Of a stretch of 64,000 bases of DNA, positions 35,101-43,047 are shown piece by piece. The notes under the pieces are model-generated. The model was not told the origin of the DNA. It did not search any database and worked only from the letters and a program-made list of their open reading frames with translations. Origin of the DNA: Xanthomonas melonis. GTDB taxonomy: Bacteria; Pseudomonadota; Gammaproteobacteria; Xanthomonadales; Xanthomonadaceae. The stretch is taken from NCBI RefSeq assembly GCF_020783655.1, contig NZ_JAJGQH010000001.1, positions 310,001-374,000 of the forward strand, read 5' to 3'. Both the position numbers and the translations under genes were made by a program. Numbering within the stretch: position 1 is the first letter of the stretch; every line of letters begins with the position of its first letter.

Positions 35101-38100
35101 GAGGATCAGGCTGCCGCCCCCCAGCGCCGTGCCGCCGGCATAGGTATTGGCGGCACCGAGTATCAGCGTCCCGGTATCGAGCTTCTGCAGGCCGCCGGTG
35201 CCGGTGATGGCGACATCGAGGGTGCCGGTGACGCCGGGGTCGACGCGGATGATGGTGTTGGCGGCATCGGCGCTCAGCGCGCCGGCACCGTTCAGGACGT
35301 AGCCATCGGTGAGGAACTGCATGCCGACGATGCTCTGGGTGCCCTGCACATCGACAGTGCCGGCAGTGCCGCCGAAGACCGCGAACCCACTCTGCCAATC
35401 GCTGTTGGTCGCACCGTCGATCGATGTCCAGTTGGTTCCCCCCGCCGTCCATGTCCCGCTGCCGCCATCGATGCCGCCATTGGCAACGGTCTGCGCACCA
35501 TCCCAGAACTGCACGTTACTGCCGGGCGAGAGCACCACCACGTTGACCTGCTGGGCCAGCGCGGTCTGCAGGCTCAGCTGGGACGGGTCCACGCTGCCGG
35601 GAAGCGTGCCGAATCCCAGGCCGTTGTCGGTCAGGGCGCCGCTGTAGTCGATCAGGCGGTAGACGCCGCTACCGAACCCGCCGATATCGGTGATGTTGAG
35701 CGTGCCGTCCAGGGTCAGATCGCCGTTGACCGCCAGCACCCCGGTCTGGCCGGGAATGCCCAGGAAGGCGTCGAGTGTGGCATTGGGCGCCATGCTCAGG
35801 CTGCCGGTGGTCAGCAACGCGCCGCTGCTCACCACCAGGCGTCCGCCATCGTTGACGGCGACAGCGGCATCGACCACCCCGCCACCGCTCAGGGTGCCGC
35901 CCGCTCCAACGCTCAGGCCGCCAGCACTGGCCAGCGTGCCATCCACGTCCAGCGTGCCACCGATGATCCGGGTGCTGCCGCCCAGCGTGCTGGTGCCGGT
36001 CAATTGCAAGGTGCCGCTGCCCAGCTTTTCCAGATCGCCCGCGTCGCTGAAGCTGCCGGCGAAGCTGCGATCGCTGTTGTCGCCACCGAGCTGCAGCGTA
36101 GTGCCGGCGCCGATCGCGACAGTGCCTGGCCCGGTCACTGCGCTCAGACTCGTATCGCTGCCCAGCGACAGCCCGGCACCGGCGGCCACCTCCACCGTGC
36201 TGGCGCTGCCCAGTGTGCCGGTGGCCGACGTGGCGAGCACGCCGGCCTGCACCGACACCGGACCACTGAAGGTATTGGCACCGGCCAGGGTCAGGCCGCC
36301 GGCCCCGGTCTTGGTCAGCGCACCGGCGCCACTGAGCGTGCCGGTCAGGGTCAGATCCGCAGCGCTGGCGATGTTCAGCGCCGCACCGAGATCGATGCTG
36401 TTGCCCAGCGCCAACGCGATCGCGTTGCTCAAGCTGGCATCGCCCAGCACCGACAGGCTGCCGGTGCCCAGGGCCGTATTGCTGCCCAGCGCCAGGGTGC
36501 CGGCGTTCAACACGCTGCCGCCGGCATAGCTGTTGTTGCCATCCAGGGTGAGCGTGGCGGCGCCGTTCTTGATCAGACTACCCGTCCCGCCGATGGATCC
36601 GGACAGGCCCAGGTCGTTGCTGCCGAGCACGCTCAATGCGCCATCGAGCACCACGGCATTGCCGACCGCCAACGCCTGCGTGCTGTCGAGCGCGGTGCCG
36701 GTAGCGGCGGTCAGCGCGCCGCTGCCCAACGCCTGCGCATCGCCGAGGATCAGGCTGCCGGCGCTGAGCGCAGTGCCGCCGGCATAGGTGTTGGCCGCGC
36801 CGAGCCGCAGGGTGCCGGTGTCGAGCTTCTGCAGGCCGCCGGTTCCGGTGATGGCGACATCGATCGCGGCGTTGGCGCCGGGATCCACACGCACCGCCGT
36901 GAGCGGTGCGCTCACCGCCAGCGCACCGCCGCCGGCATCGGTGAGCTGATAGCCATCGCTGACGAACTGCAGGCCGCCGACATTCTGCGTGCCCTGCACG
37001 CCCACGCTGCCGGCGGTGCCGGAGAACACCGCGAAATCGCCTTGCCAGGTGCTGTTGGTCGAACCATCCTGGCTGGTCCAGTTGGTCGCCGCACCCCATG
37101 TGCCAGCGCCACCGTCGACACTGCCGTTGGCGGTGGTCTGCACGCCGTCCCAGAACTGCACGATGCTGCCCGGTGCGGTGACCACCAGATTGATCTGCTG
37201 GCCGATCGCGGTCTGCAGCGCCAGCTGGCTGATGTCGATGCTGCCGGGAATGATGCCGAACAGCACGCCGTTGTCGGTCAGCGCGCCGGTGTAGTCCATC
37301 AGCCGATAGACGCCGGTTCCGAAGCCGCCGATATCGGTGATGTTGAGCGTCCCGTCCAGGGTCAGGTCGCCATTGACCGCGAGCAGCCGGGTGGCGCTGG
37401 GCGCAGCGAGCGCCACGTCCAGCGATGCGCCCGGTGCCAGGGTCAGCCCGGCGACACTGAGCGAGCTGCCGCTGGTCAACGCCAGCCGCCCCCCATCGCC
37501 GATGGTGACGCCGCTGGCGATGCTCCCGTTGCTACCGCTACCGGTGAGGGTGCCGCCCAGCGCAACGTTCACTGCGCTGGTGCCCAGGCTGCCGACGACA
37601 TCCAGGGTGCCGCCGCTTACCTGCGTGCCGCCGCCGATCGCGCTGGTGCCGAGCAGGCGCAGCGTGCCGGTGCCGATCTTGTCGAGCGCGCCGCCGCCTC
37701 CCAGTGCACCGGCGAAATCGCCGCCGCCCAGTTGCAGGGCCGCCCCGGCAGCGGTGTCGACGCTGCCGGCGCCCGTGAGCGCACCGATCAGCCCTCCGCT
37801 GCTCAGGTCCAAGGTGGCGCCCGCCGCGACATCCACGGTACCGGGAGCGCCCAGCGCCGCCGCGGTACTGGCGACCAGGGTTCCGCCCTGGATCGCCAGC
37901 GGGCCGGTGTAGGTGTTGCTCCCGGTCAGCGTCAAGGTACCCAGGCCGGTCTTGGTCAGCGCGCCCACGCCGCCGATGCTGCCGCTTGCCAGCATGTCCG
38001 CCGCGTTGTCCACGGTGAGCGCGGCTCCCAGGTCGATGCCATTGCCCAACGCCACGGCGATCGCATTGCTCAGGGTCGAGTCACCGGTCACCGACAGCGT

Positions 38101-41100
38101 ACCGGTGCCGAGCGCAGCATCGGCCCCGACCGCGATCGTGCCGGCAGCGAGTGTGGTGCCGCCGCTGTAACTGTTGCCTGCGTTGAGTGACAGCGTGGCG
38201 GTGCCGGTCTTGACCAGGCTACCGCTGCCACCGATCGCGCCGTTCAACGCCAGATCGTTGCTGCCGACCAGGGTGAGCTGGCTGTTCAACTGCAGCGTAT
38301 TGGCGACGCCAAGCGCGGCCGTGGTCTCCAGCTCGGCTGCGCCATCGACCGCGAGTGCGCCCGTTCCCATTGCCGTCGCATTGCCGAGCACCAGGCGTCC
38401 GCCATCCAGAGTCACGCCGCCGTCGAAGGTATTGGCATTGCCCAGGGTCAGCGTGGCAGCCCCTTGCTTGTCGAGACTGCCGGCGCCGCTGATGACGCCG
38501 CCCAGTGCGAGGTCCTGCGTGCCGGGCAGCGTCAATGCTCCGGTCAGCGTGAGTGCGTTGTCCAAGGTCACTGCAGTGGTGGCATCCAGCGCCGTGCCTC
38601 CCGCAGCAGTCAGCGTGCCGGTGCCCAGGGCGGTGTCGCTGCCGACCACTACGGTGCCGGCCTGCAGCTGCAGGCCACCGGACCAGGTGTTGCTGCCGTT
38701 GAGGGTGAGCGTCTGCGCTCCGTTCTTGATCAGGCTTCCGGCGCCGTCGATGACGCCGTTGAGCGCCAGATCCTGGCCATCGATGGACAACGCCCCGCCG
38801 AGCGTCACTGCGTTCTGCAAGCTCGCGGCGATCGCGGCGCTGAGTTGGGTGCCGCCGGCAGCGATGAGCGCCCCGGTGCCGAGCGCCGTATTGCTGCCGA
38901 CGATCAAGGCGCCCGCATTCAACGACGTGCCGCCGCTGTAGAGATTGTTGCCGGACAGGGTCAACGCACCGGCCCCTTGTTTGATCAGGCTGCCGGTTCC
39001 GCCGACGCTGCCGGTGAGATCGAGTGCGTTGCTGCCGGTCAGCGATAGCGCACCATTCAGCACGACATCGTTGCCCAGCGTGGTGGCGGCGGTGGCCTGC
39101 AGCTGCGTGCCATCGGCGGCGGTCAACACGCCGCTGCCCAAGGCCGTGCCGCTGCCGACCAGCAAGGCACCGGCATTGAGATCCACGCCGCCGGCGAAGG
39201 TATTGGCGCCGGTCAGCGTCAAGGCCGCGCCGCCGTTCTTGACCAGGCCGGCGCTTCCGCCGATCAGACCGGTCAGTGCGAGGTCCTGGCTGCCGCCCAG
39301 TTGCAGGTCCGCGGCCAGCACGACATCGTTGGCGAGGGTACGCGTGGCGGTGGTGTCGAGCAGCCCGCCGGCAGCGGTCAGGGTGCCGCTTCCCAACGCG
39401 GTATCGCTTCCCAGTACCAGACTGCCCGCGCTCAGCCGCGTGCCGCCTGCATAACTGTTGTTGCCGCTCAGGGTCAGGCTGGCGGCACCGAGCTTGTCCA
39501 GGCCGCCGGCACCGGCGATGTCGCCGGTGAGGGCCAATGCGGCGCTGCCACCGATGTTGACCAGGCCGGTCAACGCGATCGCATTGGCGAGCGTGCTCAC
39601 CGCAAGCGTGTCCAGCGTGGTGCCGGCAGCGGCGCTGAGCGCGCCGGTGCCGAGCGCGGTATCGCTGGCGATGTTGAGCTTGCCGGCACTCAGGGTGGTG
39701 CCTCCGCCGAACAGGTTGTTGCCGCTGAGCGTGAGATCGCCGCTGCCGGACTTGACCAGGCTGCCTGCGCCGCCGATCGCCCCGCTCAGCGTCAGTGCCT
39801 GCGCGCCATCGAGCGTCAATGCGCCGCTGTTCACTGCGATCGCATTGCTCAAGGTGGTAGGTGCAGACGCCTGCAGATTGGCATTGCCGGTGACGGTCAA
39901 TCCGCCGCTACCGAGCGCGGCACCGGTGGCGACCTGCAAGGTGCCGGCAGTGAGCGTGGTGCCGCCGGCGTAGGTGTTCAAGCCGGTCAATGCAAGCGTG
40001 CCGGTGCCGAGCTTGTTCAAACCGCCTGTCCCGGCGATGGTGCCGGCCAGAGTCAGCGCGGTGCCATTGCTGCCCACGCCCAGCGTACCGGTGAGCGCCA
40101 GCGTATTGCCCACGCTGGTTGCCGCATTCGCATCGAGGATACCGCCGCTGGCGGTCAGGGTGCCGGTACCCAACGCAGAGCTGGAACCGACCACCAGGCG
40201 TCCGGCGGTCAACGTCGTCCCGCCGGTGTAGGCGTTGCTATTGCTCAGGGTGAGATCGCCTGCCCCGCTCTTGAGCAGCGCGCCGTTGCCATCGATGGTG
40301 CCCGCCAGGGTCATGGCCTGCGTGCCGGTCCAGTTCAGCGGCGCCGACAACGTGATGGCGTTGCCCAGTACCAGTGGCGCACTGCTGCTGAGGTTGGCTG
40401 CGCCGGTGACGTTGAGCGCGCCGCTGCCCAACGCGACATTGCTGCCCAGCTCCAGGGTCCCTGCCGCCAGCGTCGTGCCACCCAGGTAGGTGTTGTTGCC
40501 GGTCAATGTCAGCACACCGGTGCCGGTCTTGGTGAGGCCGCCGGCACCGGAAAGCGTTCCGGTCAGGCTGAGTGCGTTGCCGCTCGCACCGACACCGAGG
40601 GGATTGGTCAATGCGAACGCATTGCCCAGCGACAGCGGAGCGGCGTTATCCAGCGCGCCGCCGGCAGCGGTCACCGTCCCCGTACCGAGCGCGGCGCTGC
40701 TCTCGAGCATGGTGGTGCCGGCGCCGAGCACGGTGCCACCGAGATAGGTATTGGCGCCCCCCAGGGTGAGCATGCCGGTGCCGACCTTGGTCAGCGCCCC
40801 GCTCCCGCTGATCGCGCCGCCGAGCCGTACCGCATTGGATCCCCCGACACTGAGTGCGCTGTTGAGCACGAAGGCATTCGGCAGGTTCACTGCGGCACTG
40901 GCCAGCAAGCTGCCGCCGGCAGCGGTCACCGTGCCCGTGCCCAGCGCGGCGCTGTTGTCTGCTGTCACGGTACCGCCACCCAGCGTGACCCCGCCACTGA
41001 AGCCATTGGTGCCGGTCAGGGTCAGCCCCCCGGTTCCACTCTTGACCAAACCGCCTGCACCGGTGATGGTGCTGCCGATGGTCAGGCCATTGGTGCCCTG

Positions 41101-42309
41101 CACCGTCAATCCGCCTGCCCCCAGCGTGATGCCGCCGCTCGGGGCCAGGGTCAGACCGGCGGCAGTGGCCTCCAGCGCCCCACCATTGGCGGAGATCGCA
41201 GATCCCAGCTGCGCGGGGGTCGCGGTGCGCAAGACGCCGCCATTGAGCGCACTGCTGCCGAAATTGCTGGCGCCGGCAAGCGACCAGGTGCCGCTGTTGA
41301 CGCGTAACGTGCCGAAGTTGATGTACTGATCGGTACTCAGCGTGCCGGTGCCCGCACTCCCGCTGCCGGTGCCGCTAGCGGAGTTCTGCAGCAGCAGCGT
41401 ATTGCTTCCGCCCGCACCGCCATCCACGACTCCGGTGCGCGCAAAGCTCAGCAATCCACCGGGGCCGAGCAACTCCAGCGCGAGCCCGCCGCCGCTGTTG
41501 ACGCTGCTACCGGTGACTGCAGTGAAGGTATTGGTGCTGCCCACCCCCATCGACACGCTACCGGTGATGGTGCCGCTATTGATGAAGGTATTGCCCGCGG
41601 CCGAACTCTGGAACGCAACCCGACCTTCGATGGTGCCGGTATTGACCGCATTGACCGTGCCGCCGCCGCTGACCGCGATCACCGGCGTGTCTGCGCCCAG
41701 CACCGACAGATTCAACAGCGGCCTGCTGCTGATCAGGCCGGCATTGTTGATCTGCACGGTGCCGTTGCTGGCCGAGGTCATGCCCAGTGCCATGCCGTCG
41801 AGATTGAGCAGATTGGCGCCGAGCAGGCCACCGGTGCCGTAGATGGAGCCGCTGGCCAGATTGTTCGCGGTGACCGTGGTGGAACCGGCATTGCCCATGG
41901 TGACGCCGGTGCCCAGCACCGACAGCAGGCCAAGGATCGATGGATCGATGGTGCCGCTGTTGTTGAGGGTGGCGTTGGTCCCGGTGAGCGCGATGCTGGT
42001 ACCGCCCAGCAGCCCGGCTGTCATCTGCGTGCCGGACGCCACATTGACAGTGAGATTATTCGCGTTGCTGGCGAAGCTGTTGCTGACGCCCGCGAGCCCG
42101 GTGCAGGTCACGGTCGCCCCTGCTGCCGGTAGCGCCGGCGTACAGGCCCCCCAGGCCAGTGCGGGAGCCGCCGCCCCGGCTGCCAGGATCATCAGTTGCG
42201 GCAATGCCCTGCGGGTGGCGCCGGATTTGCGGCGCCGCCGCACCAATTCATGCGTCACTACCCAATTGCCGATGGCAGCGTTCCAGACCAGCGCAAATGC
42301 ACGATTCAT
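32116..42309 (-). CDS. Giant repetitive autotransporter adhesin-like protein
   Basis: A 3397-residue type V secreted protein. The start at 42309 gives the extended signal peptide signature MNRAFALVWNAAIGNWVVTH followed by a basic stretch, a hydrophobic segment and cleavage near ALAWGA; ten extra residues from an ATG at 42339 are unlikely. The passenger is built almost wholly of autotransporter-associated beta-strand repeats (pattern LxKxGxGxLTLxGxNxYxGG), which predict a very long beta-helix. About 85-residue units fill the N-terminal half, two related blocks of about 550 residues follow, then 64-residue units with LVFDQA. The last 280 residues are the beta-barrel, ending TWGWSF. No catalytic domain is seen, so adhesion or biofilm function is the best guess. 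Confidence 0.87.
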   Translation of the reverse strand: MNRAFALVWNAAIGNWVVTHELVRRRRKSGATRRALPQLMILAAGAAAPALAWGACTPALPAAGATVTCTGLAGVSNSFASNANNLTVNVASGTQMTAGLLGGTSIALTGTNATLNNSGTIDPSILGLLSVLGTGVTMGNAGSTTVTANNLASGSIYGTGGLLGANLLNLDGMALGMTSASNGTVQINNAGLISSRPLLNLSVLGADTPVIAVSGGGTVNAVNTGTIEGRVAFQSSAAGNTFINSGTITGSVSMGVGSTNTFTAVTGSSVNSGGGLALELLGPGGLLSFARTGVVDGGAGGSNTLLLQNSASGTGSGSAGTGTLSTDQYINFGTLRVNSGTWSLAGASNFGSSALNGGVLRTATPAQLGSAISANGGALEATAAGLTLAPSGGITLGAGGLTVQGTNGLTIGSTITGAGGLVKSGTGGLTLTGTNGFSGGVTLGGGTVTADNSAALGTGTVTAAGGSLLASAAVNLPNAFVLNSALSVGGSNAVRLGGAISGSGALTKVGTGMLTLGGANTYLGGTVLGAGTTMLESSAALGTGTVTAAGGALDNAAPLSLGNAFALTNPLGVGASGNALSLTGTLSGAGGLTKTGTGVLTLTGNNTYLGGTTLAAGTLELGSNVALGSGALNVTGAANLSSSAPLVLGNAITLSAPLNWTGTQAMTLAGTIDGNGALLKSGAGDLTLSNSNAYTGGTTLTAGRLVVGSSSALGTGTLTASGGILDANAATSVGNTLALTGTLGVGSNGTALTLAGTIAGTGGLNKLGTGTLALTGLNTYAGGTTLTAGTLQVATGAALGSGGLTVTGNANLQASAPTTLSNAIAVNSGALTLDGAQALTLSGAIGGAGSLVKSGSGDLTLSGNNLFGGGTTLSAGKLNIASDTALGTGALSAAAGTTLDTLAVSTLANAIALTGLVNIGGSAALALTGDIAGAGGLDKLGAASLTLSGNNSYAGGTRLSAGSLVLGSDTALGSGTLTAAGGLLDTTATRTLANDVVLAADLQLGGSQDLALTGLIGGSAGLVKNGGAALTLTGANTFAGGVDLNAGALLVGSGTALGSGVLTAADGTQLQATAATTLGNDVVLNGALSLTGSNALDLTGSVGGTGSLIKQGAGALTLSGNNLYSGGTSLNAGALIVGSNTALGTGALIAAGGTQLSAAIAASLQNAVTLGGALSIDGQDLALNGVIDGAGSLIKNGAQTLTLNGSNTWSGGLQLQAGTVVVGSDTALGTGTLTAAGGTALDATTAVTLDNALTLTGALTLPGTQDLALGGVISGAGSLDKQGAATLTLGNANTFDGGVTLDGGRLVLGNATAMGTGALAVDGAAELETTAALGVANTLQLNSQLTLVGSNDLALNGAIGGSGSLVKTGTATLSLNAGNSYSGGTTLAAGTIAVGADAALGTGTLSVTGDSTLSNAIAVALGNGIDLGAALTVDNAADMLASGSIGGVGALTKTGLGTLTLTGSNTYTGPLAIQGGTLVASTAAALGAPGTVDVAAGATLDLSSGGLIGALTGAGSVDTAAGAALQLGGGDFAGALGGGGALDKIGTGTLRLLGTSAIGGGTQVSGGTLDVVGSLGTSAVNVALGGTLTGSGSNGSIASGVTIGDGGRLALTSGSSLSVAGLTLAPGASLDVALAAPSATRLLAVNGDLTLDGTLNITDIGGFGTGVYRLMDYTGALTDNGVLFGIIPGSIDISQLALQTAIGQQINLVVTAPGSIVQFWDGVQTTANGSVDGGAGTWGAATNWTSQDGSTNSTWQGDFAVFSGTAGSVGVQGTQNVGGLQFVSDGYQLTDAGGGALAVSAPLTAVRVDPGANAAIDVAITGTGGLQKLDTGTLRLGAANTYAGGTALSAGSLILGDAQALGSGALTAATGTALDSTQALAVGNAVVLDGALSVLGSNDLGLSGSIGGTGSLIKNGAATLTLDGNNSYAGGSVLNAGTLALGSNTALGTGSLSVLGDASLSNAIALALGNSIDLGAALNIASAADLTLTGTLSGAGALTKTGAGGLTLAGANTFSGPVSVQAGVLATSATGTLGSASTVEVAAGAGLSLGSDTSLSAVTGPGTVAIGAGTTLQLGGDNSDRSFAGSFSDAGDLEKLGSGTLQLTGTSTLGGSTRIIGGTLDVDGTLASAGGLSVGAGGTLSGGGVVDAAVAVNDGGRLVVSSGALLTTGSLSMAPNATLDAFLGIPGQTGVLAVNGDLTLDGTLNITDIGGFGSGVYRLIDYSGALTDNGLGFGTLPGSVDPSQLSLQTALAQQVNVVVLSPGSNVQFWDGAQTVANGGIDGGSGTWTAGGTNWTSIDGATNSDWQSGFAVFGGTAGTVDVQGTQSIVGMQFLTDGYVLNGAGALSADAANTIIRVDPGVTGTLDVAITGTGGLQKLDTGTLILGAANTYAGGTALGGGSLILGDAQALGSGTLTAAAGTALDSTQALAVGNAVVLDGAMTALGSNDLSLSGPISGTGSLIKNGAATLALGGTNSYTGGTVLGDGTLLVGSDSALGTGALSVTGDAVLSNAIATVLGNAVTLGATLSVATPAAMTLTGDIGGSGALLKTDTGTLTLTGTNNYTGGTTVDAGTLVGDSASLQGAIVDNATLVFDQASAGVFTGSITGTGSLVKDGAGALLLDGANGYTGGTSIVAGSLIGDTSSLQGGIVNNAALVFDQASGGVYAGTISGTGTLEKSGAGALQLTGANSYTGGTLVSAGSLIGDTSSLQGDVVDNATLVFDQAGDGTFAGTISGVGNVVKQGGGVLTLVGANSYSGGTTLAAGTLQGSTTSLQGNILNNAVLVFDQAGDGTFAGNIAGSGALLKTGTGAVTLAGVNTYLGGTTIAAGNLIGNTGSLQGDITNNATLTFLQTTNGTYSGQLFGVGSLVKDGLGTLLLTANSSGFSGPTEVNAGTLSIGNAANPGAALGGPVTVGPGGTLTGGGTIGSLNLSGGSLLIGGSNGTLNVGGDATIGNGSTLQVTPGAGGEVTPLTVGGAAVVAPGSTLQVVRGAEWPLFTEVPVINAAGGASGQFSNVVSDYAFLEPNLETRATGLSIWLGRNTVAMIDTVTTPNQQAAASAVEGLPTTSPVYQSVVRLPDDPAAIVTAFASLSGESHASTATALLDSRFLAGGVGNHLRGDSQDARIGDTTVWIAGRSLPNRVDGDAATQSVRRQDNGLMAGAERRIGERSTIGVALGNQDIESWSREWGDRAEIDGTHVGVYGQFAWSAFSLQATVDYADYEVESARRVLLPGVLEERLVGDYDATAVTASLEASWQWRSGDAVYSPFLAADYTRLKTDGFSERGGIAGLSVRGATDEFVTGTLGVRGRWALSQPASLYASLGWRHAFGDRAVQRSAGFIGTQAQFAVQSVTLAENAAVGELGLSLITSPNSRMSLSVQGLNGDGQTAYGGQLTWGWSF
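33745..34630 (-). repeat. Tandem 64-residue (192-base) repeats in the giant autotransporter
   Basis: Five consecutive units spaced about 192 bases apart. Each encodes a GDTSSLQGxIVxNAxLVFDQ-type opening, then a G-x-I-x-G-x-G-x-L-x-K stretch, an LTLxGANxYxGGT turn and an ending AGSLIG. They lie next to the barrel domain. Units are alike but not identical, so they have diverged since duplication. Confidence 0.8.
34876..35745 (-). repeat. Large internal repeat of the giant autotransporter, copy 1
   Basis: This block matches 36525-37388 at an offset of about 1.64-1.65 kb. It encodes the segment VLAVNGDLTLDGTLNITDIG, then a VQFWDGxQTxANG motif, then ITGTGGLQKLDTGTL. The whole superunit, including the intervening 85-residue repeats, appears duplicated in tandem. 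Confidence 0.75.
36525..37388 (-). repeat. Large internal repeat of the giant autotransporter, copy 2
   Basis: Second copy of the block at 34876-35745. The 40-50-base stretches around 36560 and 37345 are nearly identical to those around 34910 and 35700, which points to a duplication recent enough to recombine. Confidence 0.75.
37910..41060 (-). repeat. Tandem 85-residue (about 255-base) repeats in the giant autotransporter
   Basis: About twelve units of 252-258 bases. Each encodes LxLSGNNxYxGGTxLxAGxLxV, then GSxTALGTGxLxAxGGxxLxA, an AxxLxNAIxLxGxL strand and a GxIxGxGxLxKxG turn. The regular spacing is also seen as evenly spaced stop codons on the opposite strand. Such arrays change in copy number by slippage or recombination. 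Confidence 0.8.
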
Positions 42310-42389
42310 TCTGATTCCCCCTGTGACGGGAACGCGCAATCCACGGTTGCGCTCGCCCGTGTTGGCAATGGAGTGAGATGGAGTTTATC

Positions 42390-42415
42390 GGCGACAAAAA
42401 CCCGCTTCTGTCGCC
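42390..42415 (-). promoter_or_regulatory. Inverted repeat GGCGACA-N12-TGTCGCC
   Basis: A perfect 7-bp inverted repeat 81 bases before the autotransporter start codon. As RNA it would be a 5' leader hairpin; as DNA a regulator site. Not assignable further. Confidence 0.4.
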
Positions 42416-42491
42416 TTGGCAACGGAAGAGCTTTAATACCAATCGCAGTTAAACGGTGAAGAATTAATAATCGAATCGATATGAATGAAAC

Positions 42492-42507
42492 TGTGATTAA
42501 TATCACT
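42492..42507. promoter_or_regulatory. CRP/Clp-like binding site
   Basis: TGTGATTAATATCACT matches the TGTGA-N6-TCACA consensus at nine of ten positions. It lies 183 bases before the giant autotransporter start, a normal place for a class I site. Clp is the Xanthomonas CRP-family regulator and is inhibited by cyclic di-GMP. Assignment is by motif only. Confidence 0.5.
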
Positions 42508-43047
42508 AACTATAAAGATGCACGCCATTCCGGGCCGATCTGTCTATTCGTCCGCTCGCGCCCGCCGATGCGACGAATTGCAGCGTCCGGTATTCGTCAA
42601 TCGTAGAGGATGCTTGAAATAACAGTTCTTTTTGGACAATTGGCGGCCTGAAGAGGAATGCCGCTTCGCTCATTGTCGCCGTGCCGCCTCATGCCACTGA
42701 TTATCCTGACAGCCAGGCGAACCACTCTCCTGCCAGGCCTGGCCTGCACGATCAGGCGGCACCCATTGTCGGTCCGGATGCGCTCGCTTATTGGGTAAGA
42801 CCAATTCGATTTCGCCACATCGGTGACGCGCCGGCGATAGCCGATTGGTATATCCAGTGGGCGATATACTCTGGTTCGTAGAGTCCGCTTGTTCGCACGC
42901 AAAAATTTCGTCCAGCGATTATCCTGTCTGCGTGCTCCGAACGCCGCTTCGTCACCTGTCGACGACCCGGATATGTTTCTAGTACGCGTGCAGTGCGTGA
43001 TCATCGACACGGAATCTGACGACATGACGCCGGCCTCGGGAGACAAC

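Larger units (their letters stand above)
42310..43047. other. Intergenic region upstream of the giant autotransporter
   Basis: About 740 bases, AT-rich around 42420-42530, without a supported gene. It contains an inverted repeat GGCGACA-N12-TGTCGCC (42390-42415), close to the autotransporter start, and a CRP/Clp-like site (42492-42507). The divergent EAL gene promoter should also lie here. Confidence 0.5.

Noticed and set aside
32026..38190. A 2054-codon open frame on the plus strand through the autotransporter region
   Set aside because: It is antisense to the giant autotransporter, mirrors its repeats, has no signal or domain, and arises from high G+C codon bias that suppresses stop codons.
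37910..41060. Regular 255-base spacing considered as a CRISPR or satellite array
   Set aside because: The period is far too long for CRISPR and the repeats are in-frame protein repeats of the autotransporter.
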